NCBI GenBank assembly: GCA_937925715.1
Contig: CALAMG010000027.1
Span: 47,116-111,115 of the forward strand
DNA length: 64,000 nt
Reading direction: 5' to 3'
DNA from: an uncultured Collinsella sp.
GTDB lineage: Bacteria > Actinomycetota > Coriobacteriia > Coriobacteriales > Coriobacteriaceae
Made by a program: the position numbers and the translations under genes. This document shows positions 9,537-16,948 of the stretch, piece by piece. Position 1 is the first letter of the stretch. The number at the start of each line of letters is the position of its first letter. A model generated the notes under the pieces. It worked only from the letters and a program-made list of their open reading frames with translations. It had not been told where the DNA came from and searched no databases.

Positions 9537-10397
9537 ATGGACAGTAGAGATATCGAGAAGTGGCGTATCGAACTTGATAGCTACGCCAATGTGGAAGACG
9601 GCGTTGAGTATTGGCTCGCACGCGATTTAATGGAACCCATGGGGTACACTCGATGGGAGAACTTCGCCGAAGTTGTTAAGAGGGCAAAAGTCTCATGCGA
9701 AACAAACAAAACTCCAGTTGATTCCCATTTTCGTGACACCACGAAAATGGTAACTGCCGGTGTCGCCGCTCGCGCGGTTAAAGACTACAAACTTACGCGC
9801 TATGCATGCTATTTAATCGCGCAGAACGGAGATTCAAACAAGCCAGAGATCGCGCTCGCCCAGGCATACTTTGCCGTGCAGACGCGCCGCCAAGAGCTCA
9901 TAGAGCAGCGCTTCGCAGAGATTCAGCGCTTGCAGGCGCGTCACTCGCTATCCGATTCAGAGAAACAGCTCTCGGGTATTGCGTTCAAACGCGGCGTTGA
10001 CTCCAAAGGATTCGCGATCATCAAGTCGAAGGGCGATGAAGCGTTATTCGGCGGCAGAAGCACGGCGGAAATGAAGCAGCAGCTCGGCGTACCCAAGAGC
10101 GCGGCAGTGGCGGACAGGTTAGCCGATGTCCTCATCAAAGCAAAGGACCTTACGAACTCGATGACGGCCTTCAACGCCGAGGAACACGACCTGTACGGTC
10201 TGGACCAGATCAAGCAAGAGCACGTCGAGAACAACACAAGCGTGCGTGGCAGCCTCATCGACCGCGGAATTGTCCCCGAGAACCTACCGCCTGCCGAGGA
10301 TACAAAAAAGCTCGAGCGTCGTGTGAAGGCAGACGAGAAGAAACTCAAGGAGGGTACTGACGGTTTTACCGATCCCCAGGGTAGGCTCGATCTGTGA
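9537..10397 (+). CDS. dinD: DinD-like DNA damage-inducible protein
   Basis: A 286-residue homologue of DinD, a LexA-controlled inhibitor of RecA-mediated strand exchange in E. coli. The conserved core is seen in order: EYWLARDLMEPMGYTRWENF, SHFRDTTKMV, DYKLTRYACYLIAQNGD and AYFAVQTRRQEL. The ribosome site is GAGGAGG, 6 bases before the ATG. The codons for SHFRDTTKM form a DNA palindrome (9725-9750) that recurs twice in the prophage outside genes; see findings. It lies just outside attL, so it is chromosomal or belongs to an older island. Confidence 0.85.
   Translation: MDSRDIEKWRIELDSYANVEDGVEYWLARDLMEPMGYTRWENFAEVVKRAKVSCETNKTPVDSHFRDTTKMVTAGVAARAVKDYKLTRYACYLIAQNGDSNKPEIALAQAYFAVQTRRQELIEQRFAEIQRLQARHSLSDSEKQLSGIAFKRGVDSKGFAIIKSKGDEALFGGRSTAEMKQQLGVPKSAAVADRLADVLIKAKDLTNSMTAFNAEEHDLYGLDQIKQEHVENNTSVRGSLIDRGIVPENLPPAEDTKKLERRVKADEKKLKEGTDGFTDPQGRLDL
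9715..9750. repeat. CAGTTG + palindrome element, copy 1 (inside dinD)
   Basis: CAGTTG (9715-9720), then an 11-bp inverted repeat CCATTTTCGTG (9725-9735) with complement 9740-9750 and a 4-base loop. Copies 2 and 3 are at 46480-46516 and 47782-47818. Confidence 0.75.
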
Positions 10398-10410
10398 AAG
10401 CAGCTGTGCA

Positions 10411-10447
10411 CCGACGGGTTCGACCCCATGCGAGGTCAGCAAAAAAG
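10411..10447. repeat. 37-bp direct repeat upstream of attL, copy 1
   Basis: Starts CCGACGGGTTCGACCCCATG and ends CAAAAAAG. It is repeated with one mismatch at 10589-10625. Each copy is followed by a hairpin (10445-10472 and 10623-10648) and then by a tRNA-Lys 3'-end-like segment. Confidence 0.85.
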
Positions 10448-10472
10448 ACGGCCAACTTTCGTTGACCGTCTT
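10445..10472 (-). terminator. Relic terminator hairpin 1
   Basis: Stem AAGACGG...CCGTCTT with one internal mismatch each side and loop TTTC. On the minus strand it is followed by a T run, as expected for a terminator downstream of a leftward tRNA gene. Confidence 0.65.
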
Positions 10473-10588
10473 AACTTGCTTTGGCGGGCCCTCAGGGGGT
10501 CAGCCTGCTGCGCAGGCGACCGCTGCGGCGCCAAGGCGCCTTGCGCGCTGCGCTGGCAAATGCTTACGCATTTCCTCAGCTCCGCGCC

Positions 10589-10625
10589 CCGACGGGTTCG
10601 ACCCCATGCGAGGTCAACAAAAAAG
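10589..10625. repeat. 37-bp direct repeat upstream of attL, copy 2
   Basis: Second copy of the repeat at 10411, differing at one base (GCAAAAAAG against ACAAAAAAG). Confidence 0.85.
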
Positions 10626-10648
10626 CGACCAGCCTGGGCCGGTCGCTT
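10623..10648 (-). terminator. Displaced native terminator of tRNA-Lys
   Basis: Stem AAGCGACC (10623-10630) with GGTCGCTT (10641-10648), and TTTTTT on the minus strand. It sits directly 3' of the attL tRNA fragment. It is probably the terminator that followed the tRNA-Lys gene before phage integration. Confidence 0.75.
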
Positions 10649-10660
10649 TAACAATCTTTG

Positions 10661-10706
10661 GGTGGGCCGTCAGGGGGTCGAACCCTGGACCTTGGGACTA
10701 AGAGTC
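10661..10706. repeat. attL (tRNA-Lys 3'-half fragment)
   Basis: Matches 49349-49394 at 45 of 46 bases (mismatch at 10698). It carries only the anticodon loop to CCA part of tRNA-Lys, so it is the displaced chromosomal 3' end. The intact gene was rebuilt at attR. Confidence 0.93.
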
Positions 10707-10830
10707 TTGAACGTGATGTTATGGAGTGCCTTGTAGCAGCAAAATCGCAGGTAGTTATGTTTCCACACGCTCTCACCGCACTGAAACTGCATTGCAGAAC
10801 GGATATTGACGGATATCCGGCAATGCATAA

Positions 10831-10865
10831 AGCCCCTCCCCGTCAGTTCATGCCGGGGAGGGGCT
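10831..10865 (-). terminator. Terminator at end of late operon
   Basis: Perfect 12-bp stem AGCCCCTCCCCG (10831-10842) with 10854-10865 and an 11-base loop. It lies just beyond the last leftward phage gene. Confidence 0.85.
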
Positions 10866-10872
10866 GCATCCA

Positions 10873-10983
10873 TCAATTTCTAAAGTCTTTTTGGCTGCCG
10901 ACGCGCACGATTGCCCATCCGAGAAGACCGGTCAGCAGTCCTGCAGCAGCGCCGACAATAAAACAGATATCAAATAGATTCAT
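10873..10983 (-). CDS. Small single-pass membrane protein after endolysin
   Basis: A 36-residue peptide starting MNLFDICFIVGAAAGLLTGL, with one hydrophobic segment and a charged tail ending SQKDFRN. It starts 9 bases after the endolysin stop and ends just before the operon terminator. It could be a spanin-like, holin-accessory or superinfection-exclusion peptide; no family recognised. Confidence 0.55.
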   Translation of the reverse strand: MNLFDICFIVGAAAGLLTGLLGWAIVRVGSQKDFRN

Positions 10984-10991
10984 ATGCACAC

Positions 10992-11945
10992 CTATCGATA
11001 GAGTTGCTTGACGAGAGCTTGGCCGATGGCGACGTTGGTGTCGCGGCCCTGGTATCCGTCCGCACCCGATGATCCGCACGAGATACCTTGAGCGATGAGC
11101 CACTGCTGGTGTTTGAAGACCGTTCCCGAACCCATCTGTCGCGCCTGAACACCGCCGACCACGGGATAGACTTTGCATCCGACCTTGTCCTGCAGGGCGC
11201 GGACGGCATTCGAGCCAACCCCGCCCTTGACGTACTCGATTACGCCGCGGTCGCATGCCCAAAGGTATCGCTCATTCGCCGGCCATTGACCGGAGATCAC
11301 GCCATCGGCAGTCGTGCCGAGCTGGCGTTGCAGCTCCTTGGCCATCTTCGGGCCGAAATATCGCGTGTCTTCGAGGCTCGGGACCGTATTGTCCGCGACT
11401 TCCGTATTTGACCCATTCAGTGTCTTGCCGTCGCCAAGCCAGTAGAGCGTGCCGTCCCATGGGTAGCTGTAGTACGCCTTGATGTTGGACTCGCGCCCGG
11501 TCTGGTCGCCCTTGGTGCCGGTGACGGTCCCCTTTTCAGAAATGGAGAATTGGGCCAAGAGGTCGCCGCGAGCTGATCCATAGGGAGAGACGCACACGGC
11601 GGTGTGGCACTTCTCGTTGAGGTAGATGTCTCCACGCTGGGCGGACTTGACGCCCATCTTACGCCAGCCGAAAAGGCCCGTCTTGAGCAGCTGCTCCCGC
11701 ATGTTTCCGGTATACGAGGCTCCGAAGGTATTGACGCCGACCGCGCGGAGGGCGGTCACTACGGCCGAGGAACAGTCGCGATCGCCACCGGCAATAGTGA
11801 CGGTGGTGCCGTCGGACAGACAAATCGTCTCGGTCGTTCCGTCCCCCATGCGGTTGGCCTGCGAGTATCCGTGACCGCCGCCCCCATCATGGGAGACGAG
11901 GTGTTCCATGACCTGCGCGAAGGCCTCGCGCTGTGTGATGGCCAT
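10992..11945 (-). CDS. Endolysin, NlpC/P60-like peptidoglycan amidohydrolase
   Basis: A 317-residue lysis enzyme. The N-terminal catalytic domain has Cys58 in GGDRDCSSAV and His114 in KCHTAVCVS, matching the bacteriophage peptidoglycan hydrolase (Amidase_5/NlpC-P60-like) layout. After about residue 195 there are two related modules (AKELQRQLGTTADGVISGQ and AVRALQDKVG...) that look like a duplicated cell-wall-binding repeat. No signal peptide, so release depends on the holin encoded directly upstream (4-base gap). Confidence 0.85.
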   Translation of the reverse strand: MAITQREAFAQVMEHLVSHDGGGGHGYSQANRMGDGTTETICLSDGTTVTIAGGDRDCSSAVVTALRAVGVNTFGASYTGNMREQLLKTGLFGWRKMGVKSAQRGDIYLNEKCHTAVCVSPYGSARGDLLAQFSISEKGTVTGTKGDQTGRESNIKAYYSYPWDGTLYWLGDGKTLNGSNTEVADNTVPSLEDTRYFGPKMAKELQRQLGTTADGVISGQWPANERYLWACDRGVIEYVKGGVGSNAVRALQDKVGCKVYPVVGGVQARQMGSGTVFKHQQWLIAQGISCGSSGADGYQGRDTNVAIGQALVKQLYR

Positions 11946-11948
11946 GGC

Positions 11949-12224
11949 CTACTCAACCGCCTTGGCGTCATATGCGGCATGGGGCTCGCTGTACGACATG
12001 GCACGCTTCGAGTCCGACGCGCCCTTGGTGGTCGGATCGACGATCACGCCGAAGCCGGCGAGAACGGTCAGGATGATTCCGACGAGCTGGATGAGCGACC
12101 CCTGGGAGATAGGCGCCACGACTCCGAGGATTCCGAGCACCTGATAGGCTGCGCTGATTACGGCGGCGGCCAATGCCGCGAGCGTCTGCTTATTCTTGAA
12201 GCGAAGGGCCCAGTTGATTTTCAT
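11949..12224 (-). CDS. Holin, phi-LC3 family
   Basis: A 91-residue protein opening MKINWALRFKNKQTLAALAA, with two hydrophobic segments and the family signature VDPTTKGASDSKRAMSY. It forms membrane lesions that release the endolysin. It lies between the XhlA-like gene and the endolysin. The C-terminal tail is hydrophilic, as in the family. Confidence 0.92.
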   Translation of the reverse strand: MKINWALRFKNKQTLAALAAAVISAAYQVLGILGVVAPISQGSLIQLVGIILTVLAGFGVIVDPTTKGASDSKRAMSYSEPHAAYDAKAVE

Positions 12225-12234
12225 TTTTCAGCTC

Positions 12235-12546
12235 CTAATCTGACCCGCCGATACCGTGATGCAGGTCGTAATTCTTCTCGACGCGGTCGAGCCGGTTGAA
12301 CAAGGTGATGACCTGTTGCTCGACTTTCGTGAGGCGCTCGCCGTGGTCGTCGAGCTTGCGGTTGATCTCCTTGACGCCGTCCTTGATCTCGCTCGTGTCG
12401 CCGCAAAGGCTGTCGAGCTTGTCTTCGGTCCGCTGCTCCTTGGCAGACGATGTTTTGGATACGGAGACGCGCCCGATGAAGAACGTGACAATCACAACGG
12501 CGGCCGAGAGGACCGACGTTGCCTCCCCGATGCTCAGCGCCGGCAC
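12235..12546 (-). CDS. XhlA-like haemolysin / lysis accessory protein
   Basis: A 103-residue protein with an N-terminal membrane segment (ATSVLSAAVVIVTFFIGRV) and a long coiled coil to the C-terminus. I chose GTG 12546 because GGAGGAGG lies 6 bases upstream and the XkdX-like gene ends just before it. The layout resembles PBSX XhlA, although there the membrane segment is C-terminal; the family is therefore tentative. Confidence 0.6.
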   Translation of the reverse strand: MPALSIGEATSVLSAAVVIVTFFIGRVSVSKTSSAKEQRTEDKLDSLCGDTSEIKDGVKEINRKLDDHGERLTKVEQQVITLFNRLDRVEKNYDLHHGIGGSD

Positions 12547-12547
12547 C

Positions 12548-12730
12548 CTAAACCTCCTCCGCGTACTCTTCTCCGACGATCTCCTCATATTCGTCGCATG
12601 TGATCCACTTGCAGGCCACGGCTCGATGCACCATGGCCTTGGTCCAGAGGCCGCGCTCGTAGTAGCGCCTCACCTTGTCATAGTTCTTCGAGTGCGCCGC
12701 CGTGGTTGCAGCCTTGACGCGTACCGCCAT
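12548..12730 (-). CDS. XkdX-like small phage protein
   Basis: A 60-residue protein with the XkdX pattern: KVRRYYERGLWTKAMVHRAV followed by KWITCDEYEEIVGEEY. Members are found between tail fibre and lysis genes of siphoviruses and PBSX-like elements; the function is not established. The ATG overlaps the stop of the upstream 108-residue gene. Confidence 0.85.
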   Translation of the reverse strand: MAVRVKAATTAAHSKNYDKVRRYYERGLWTKAMVHRAVACKWITCDEYEEIVGEEYAEEV

Positions 12731-13056
12731 TACTGTTCACCCCCGACCGTCATCATCAGGTAGTCGATGTTTGCCGTGTTGGTCTCGGTTTGGCTGGGCT
12801 CGGCGACCTTCTCGCGCATCTGCTCAAGCAGCTTGTCCACGTCCGGGGCCTCACCCTTTCCGTAGGCGGCGACGGCCGCGGTGTAGGCGAGCTTTCGCGC
12901 CTTCCGCTCAACGTACTCGTCATCGTCGATAACGCCCGCGTCGTGCGCCGCGTCGGGGTCGCCGATCTGCGACAGCAGATCGCGCAGGGCGTTGACCTCG
13001 GCCATGGTGCCGTCTTGAAGCTCGTTGGGGCGCGGCATGTCTTCCTCAGTGTCCAT
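12730..13056 (-). CDS. Phage protein of unknown function
   Basis: An acidic, helical 108-residue protein opening MDTEEDMPRPNELQ. Start ATG 13056 has AGAGGAG 6 bases upstream. It is placed between the DGR and the XkdX-like gene, a position often holding small tail-fibre assembly or fibre-associated proteins. No family recognised. Confidence 0.7.
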   Translation of the reverse strand: MDTEEDMPRPNELQDGTMAEVNALRDLLSQIGDPDAAHDAGVIDDDEYVERKARKLAYTAAVAAYGKGEAPDVDKLLEQMREKVAEPSQTETNTANIDYLMMTVGGEQ

Positions 13057-13140
13057 GCGGACTCCTCTCTTGTCGGGGAATGTGTCGCCATCGTATTGGC
13101 GCCGTGAGATTGCCGGGCCGCTTCGATGGGCGCAAAGGAA

Positions 13141-13164
13141 GAAGGCGCGCCGCGGCACGCCTTC
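13141..13164 (-). terminator. Terminator after DGR reverse transcriptase
   Basis: Seven-base-pair GC-rich stem GAAGGCG (13141-13147) with CGCCTTC (13158-13164), followed on the minus strand by TTCCTTT. It separates the DGR block from the lysis genes. Confidence 0.6.
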
Positions 13165-13226
13165 GATGCTTCTGTTATTTCGCGGCCGCTTCGCTTAGGC
13201 CGCTGCTTTGAGTTGCCGGTTCTCCG

Positions 13227-14414
13227 CTATTGCGAGGGCTTGCCTCCGCTTGAATCGTCCCTCGGGTTGGCCTGCATTGAGCACCCCCCCCCTCCCCGCG
13301 CGAGATTTTCGAACAGGCTGCGGTACAGCGCGTCCATGGCCAAAACGCTGCGGTGCGCGTCCAGCCGCTTCATGCCGCCGCGCCAGCTCTGGTAGCTCCG
13401 CTCAACCTGCTCGGGGGTCATGACGCCATCGGCGACCATGCGGGCCATCTTCTTGAGCTTGCGGCGCTCCCGCGTTATGGAGTCTCGGCACGGCTTCACG
13501 ACTATGCGGCCCGTGTCCGTGTAGAAGATGCGCTTCTTCAGCCACGTGAACCCGCGCGTGAGCTTCACCACGCGGGTCTTGCGCGGGTTCAGCTCGATGC
13601 CCAGCTCGGCGCATTTGCGCCCTATCAGCAGCAGGCACACCTGCAGGTAGTCCTTGGACTCGTGTATCAGGTAGAAGTCGTCCATGTACCGACCGTAGGC
13701 CTCGGGGCGCAGCATCTCGATTGCGTAGTGGTCAATGCGGTTGGGGTGCGCGACGGCGCATATCTGGTTCGGCTCGCTGCCCAGCCCCAGGCCCACATCG
13801 CCCTGCGCGTCTATCAGGCGGTGCTCCAAGGCGACCACGCGCGAATCTAGCAGCGCGGAGGCCACCTGGTCTTTGACGGGTTGGTGCGCTATGCGCGCGA
13901 AGTAGTCGGAGAAGTCGCCGAGCAGTATGTAGCCCTCGCGGCCGTGCCGCCTCCAGTGGTCGGCCAGGTGGCGCTTGAGCAGCTTCAGGGCGTAGTCGGT
14001 GCCGCGCCCCTTGATGTTGGCGGAGTTGGCCGTTATGAGCGTCGGGACTATCGCGGGTACGAGGGCGTTCTGAGAAAGCGACTTCTGAATCACTCGCTCT
14101 GGGAAGTGCACGGCGCTGATGTGGCGCAGCTTGCCGCGCTCCCACAGGTCGAAGCGGATGAAGCCCCGGCATATGTCGCGGCCCTCCAGAAGGTCGTTCC
14201 TCGATTTGACCGCGTTGCGCAGGTAGTCCTTCATGTACCGCTGCGTGGAGGACTTCCACATCACGCCGCCCGCCGCCTGCTTGGAGGCCTTGCACAGGCT
14301 GTTGAGGTCGGCCACGGCCTCAAGGGTGCACGCCTTGACGCGCTCGGCCTTGGCCTTGGCGCGCCTCTCCTCGCGGCGCTTGCGGCGCGCGGCCCTTCTT
14401 TCCTCGGAGTTCAT
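13227..14414 (-). CDS. DGR reverse transcriptase
   Basis: A 395-residue reverse transcriptase of the diversity-generating retroelement class. The catalytic motif is YGRYMDDF (YMDD at 243-246). Motif A is LLGDFSDYF near 165. The DGR-type motif 4 is GLGLGSEPNQ near 208-217, where group II intron and retroviral enzymes have QG. The N-terminus is very basic. It would copy the TR transcript with adenine mutagenesis together with Avd. ATG 14414 is preferred over GTG 14423, but both have weak ribosome sites. A run of nine C bases (13284-13292) lies in the last 20 codons, so the extreme C-terminus may vary. Confidence 0.95.
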   Translation of the reverse strand: MNSEERRAARRKRREERRAKAKAERVKACTLEAVADLNSLCKASKQAAGGVMWKSSTQRYMKDYLRNAVKSRNDLLEGRDICRGFIRFDLWERGKLRHISAVHFPERVIQKSLSQNALVPAIVPTLITANSANIKGRGTDYALKLLKRHLADHWRRHGREGYILLGDFSDYFARIAHQPVKDQVASALLDSRVVALEHRLIDAQGDVGLGLGSEPNQICAVAHPNRIDHYAIEMLRPEAYGRYMDDFYLIHESKDYLQVCLLLIGRKCAELGIELNPRKTRVVKLTRGFTWLKKRIFYTDTGRIVVKPCRDSITRERRKLKKMARMVADGVMTPEQVERSYQSWRGGMKRLDAHRSVLAMDALYRSLFENLARGGGGCSMQANPRDDSSGGKPSQ

Positions 14415-14626
14415 CGAAGGCACCCCGCACGGCTCTCAGTGTGGCTCTGGCAGCCGCTTGAGGTATGGCCATGAAACGCGGCGAAGCCACGGAGCGCCGC
14501 GCCATGCAAGCAGCGTCCGGCCACCCTCGCGGGGTGCGTATTTACGGGCGCATGCCCGACGGTCGCGCCTTCCTTCCTCTCCGCGCTCTGCTTTCGGCCC
14601 TGGGGCCTACTCGGTCTGGCAGTAAG

Positions 14627-14755
14627 GGAATCCGGGGCGGGGGCGAACCCAGACGTTCGTCGCCGAATTGTAGTTGGCATTGCCGTTGTTGTTGACGTAG
14701 CAGACGTCGGACGAGGAGCCACCCATGACGGAACGCAACCACCAATTGTACCGAT
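14627..14755 (-). repeat. DGR template repeat (TR)
   Basis: 129-base non-coding repeat between avd and the RT, matching the VR in the target gene (15366-15494) at 121 of 129 positions. All eight differences (14631, 14668, 14687, 14689, 14692, 14693, 14698, 14746) are T on the plus strand, so A in the template reading strand. Read in the target frame it has the AAC/AAT-rich codons typical of DGR templates, including three successive AAC. The GC-rich 3' end (14632-14655) is the likely initiation-of-mutagenic-homing-like segment. Confidence 0.97.
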
Positions 14756-14778
14756 AAACAAGGCGCGACCGCCGCCCA

Positions 14779-15249
14779 TTATAGCGAACGCAGGCGCTCT
14801 AGCTCGGCCTCGGCCTCGGCTATGCGCTCCTCGGTTGACTTCTTGCCCGTCACGCGCACGTTCTTGCGTGCGCCCTTCAGCAGCCTGATCTCCTCCTCGA
14901 CCATGGCCGCCAGCTCCTCGAAGCGGTTGGCGTTCACGGGCAGGCCGATATCCATGAGGCACTGCATGTCCAGCATCAGCTGCTCGCAGTCAGCTATGGC
15001 CAGCGTCAGGTAGCGTTTCCTCTCCAGCGCGTTGAACGAGGTGTTGGGGTAGAAGCAGTCGGCGCGGTTGACGTTGTACACGATGCTGCGCGCCGTCTCC
15101 ACGGTCGGCACCGCGTTCAGCAGACGATAGGCCTTCGGAACCACGGAGGACGACGCCATCAGCTTGTTGACCTCCACGCGGATGGCGATTGCTTGAGTGA
15201 AAAACTTGTACTCGGAAACCTCGCGGTTGCGCTGGTAGACGCCGCTCAC
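14779..15249 (-). CDS. avd: Avd, DGR accessory variability determinant
   Basis: A 156-residue helical protein with the features of Avd: basic helices (EYKFFTQAIAIRVEVNKLM), a central helix YLTLAIADCEQLMLDMQCLM and a C-terminal helical tail. In Bordetella phage BPP-1 Avd forms a pentameric barrel that binds the RT and RNA. I chose GTG 15249 because AGGAGG lies 5 bases upstream; a longer frame exists but overlaps the hairpin at 15302. Its position between the target gene and the TR matches the classic target-avd-TR-RT order. Confidence 0.88.
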   Translation of the reverse strand: MSGVYQRNREVSEYKFFTQAIAIRVEVNKLMASSSVVPKAYRLLNAVPTVETARSIVYNVNRADCFYPNTSFNALERKRYLTLAIADCEQLMLDMQCLMDIGLPVNANRFEELAAMVEEEIRLLKGARKNVRVTGKKSTEERIAEAEAELERLRSL

Positions 15250-15301
15250 GTGCACCTCCTGGGGAAACTGGCGGAAAAAAACGGCCCGCTTCGCGGGCGA
15301 G

Positions 15302-15326
15302 AGGCGACCGCGCAAGGCGGTCGCCT
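15302..15326 (-). repeat. Hairpin/cruciform downstream of VR
   Basis: Perfect 9-bp inverted repeat AGGCGACCG (15302-15310) with 15318-15326 and a 7-base loop, 40 bases past the VR end and 29 bases past the target stop codon. In BPP-1 a hairpin just downstream of the VR promotes retrohoming. It could equally be a terminator or pause site for the target gene. Confidence 0.7.
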
Positions 15327-15354
15327 AAAAGCAGAGTATAGAGCACTCGGCTGG

Positions 15355-16263
15355 CTAGCCGACGAGGAAGCCGGGGCGGGGGCGAACCCAGACGTTCGTC
15401 GCCGAACTGTAGTTGGCATTGCCGTCGCTGCGGACGCAGCAGACGTCGGACGAGGAGCCACCCATGACGGAACGCAACCACCAAGTGTACCGATTTCCGT
15501 TGACTCGGTGCGCCGTGTCTCGGAACAGGTCAAACTGGCAGTCGAAGCCGACGCTGTAGCCCTTGGTTCCCCACACTGGGCAGCCGTACACCTCCATCTC
15601 GGACAGCGAGAACACCTTGCCGATATCCTGCCAGCTCCACGAGTTGGAGTCGTTGAGCGCGCCGCTGGCGCTGTACCGCTCCTCAAGCAGGACGCGCTGG
15701 GTCAGCAGGTACTTGGTCAGCCCCTCGGGCAGGCACGCCTCGAAGGCCGTCTCCCACGCCTTGAGGTTGCTGTTGGGGTAGGGGCATCTCTGGTCGGCGG
15801 TGCCCTGGTTCGTGTTGGTCGTGTTCCACATCAGGAAGCTGTCGTTGGCAACGCCGGTCACGGTCTTGGCCACGGCGATGGGCGCGGAGGCCACGAAGGC
15901 GATGTGGTGGCCTTTGGAGCTGTCGCCGCAGCAGTAGTACGGGTCGAAGTGCGCCAGGAGGAAGCGCACGGACTGCTGGGCCGCCACGCCCGACGCGCTT
16001 ACCAGCGGCACGTCGATGTAGTCTCCCACGCGCAGGCCCGCGAAGTTGCCGTTGGCGACTCGCTTGTGCAGCGCGTCGTACACGCTGCCGCTGCCGATCT
16101 CTCCCGCCAGGATGGTGGCGATGTTCTGCCCGCCGTACTTGCCGATTTGGCCCTGGCGGTTGTACTCGGCGTTGTTGAGCGCCGTCTGCGCGTTGCTGCG
16201 CGCGGTATCGTCGATGACGTTGAGCGACTGGCCGCCGACGACCAGCGTCTTTGCATTTGCCAT
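15355..16263 (-). CDS. DGR target protein: variable receptor-binding tail-tip protein (C-type-lectin-like C-terminus)
   Basis: A 302-residue protein. The N-terminus resembles a fibre attachment region (NVIDDTARSNAQTALNNAEY). The C-terminal domain ends in the WWLRS...VRPRPGF pattern of DGR variable proteins, with VR codons covering residues about 257-300. Compared with the template, residues 260 (N to T), 276 (Y to C), 278 (N to R), 279 (N to S), 280 (N to D) and 286 (N to S) differ, and Gly298 is changed silently. Located directly after a coiled-coil fibre gene, it is probably the distal adhesin that decides host range. Confidence 0.95.
   Translation of the reverse strand: MANAKTLVVGGQSLNVIDDTARSNAQTALNNAEYNRQGQIGKYGGQNIATILAGEIGSGSVYDALHKRVANGNFAGLRVGDYIDVPLVSASGVAAQQSVRFLLAHFDPYYCCGDSSKGHHIAFVASAPIAVAKTVTGVANDSFLMWNTTNTNQGTADQRCPYPNSNLKAWETAFEACLPEGLTKYLLTQRVLLEERYSASGALNDSNSWSWQDIGKVFSLSEMEVYGCPVWGTKGYSVGFDCQFDLFRDTAHRVNGNRYTWWLRSVMGGSSSDVCCVRSDGNANYSSATNVWVRPRPGFLVG
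15366..15494 (-). repeat. DGR variable repeat (VR)
   Basis: 129-base 3' segment of the target gene aligning without gaps to the TR at an offset of 739 bases. Substitutions at 15370, 15407, 15426, 15428, 15431, 15432, 15437 and 15485 all correspond to template adenines. The surrounding G, C and T positions are unchanged. Identity ends sharply at both edges. Confidence 0.97.
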
Positions 16264-16272
16264 TTATCCTCC

Positions 16273-16911
16273 TTAGGCAAGGGTTACCGTGCTGCCCGAG
16301 ACCGAGCACGTGCCGCCGAACGACACCGTGTCGCCGGACACCGACGCCTTGGATGCCGGGCAGTAGACGGTCCCGTCCATGTAGATGAACTTCCCCGTCG
16401 CGTCGGCGAGCATCGTCGCGAGCTGGCCGTTCTGACGGCGCAGCTCCGCGATATCGGATTCGCCGCCGGCGCCCTGCGCCACCGAGTTCGCGATCTGCAG
16501 CGCCTGGTTCGCGGCGGCCTCGGCATGAGACGCCGCGCCGTTGGCCGCGGCGGCCGCATTGCTCGCCAGCGCAGTCGAGGCGCTTGCGGTATCGTTCGCG
16601 GCATTCGCCTTCTGAACGGCGGCGTTGGCGTTCTCGGTGGCAGTCGAGCACTTCGCGGCGGCCGTTCTGGCAGCTCCGGCGGCGACGTTGGCGTCATATG
16701 CCTGAGTCTTTGCGGTGCCTGCGGTGCTGCTCGCCAGCGACGCGGCGCTCTCGGCCCTCTTTCGCGCCGCCTCGACTTCGTCGTAGTTTGCCGGGCGGAA
16801 CAGGTAGGTGGTGATGCTACCGTCGCTCTCCGTCACGTCGAGGCCGTCGATATAGTCGTCCTCCCCGACCTTCACCTCGTAGACGGCGGACCCGTCGCTG
16901 TTGTTGGCCAT
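16273..16911 (-). CDS. Alanine-rich coiled-coil tail fibre protein
   Basis: A 212-residue protein with a long Ala/Asn heptad region (about residues 45-150) bracketed by short globular ends. The C-terminal 40 residues are beta-rich, GKFIYMDGTVYCPASKA. Such trimeric coiled coils form phage fibre shafts. It sits 9 bases upstream of the DGR target gene and probably carries the variable adhesin. Confidence 0.75.
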   Translation of the reverse strand: MANNSDGSAVYEVKVGEDDYIDGLDVTESDGSITTYLFRPANYDEVEAARKRAESAASLASSTAGTAKTQAYDANVAAGAARTAAAKCSTATENANAAVQKANAANDTASASTALASNAAAAANGAASHAEAAANQALQIANSVAQGAGGESDIAELRRQNGQLATMLADATGKFIYMDGTVYCPASKASVSGDTVSFGGTCSVSGSTVTLA

Positions 16912-16948
16912 GCGGATTCCCTTCCGCGGGCCTGCGCCCGCACGATAA

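Noticed and set aside
9537..10397. dinD as part of the prophage
   Set aside because: It lies outside the attL repeat, so it is not in this prophage, although an older element could include it.
14411..14962. Additional frames over the TR
   Set aside because: The TR region is non-coding template; the frames have no ribosome site and poor composition.
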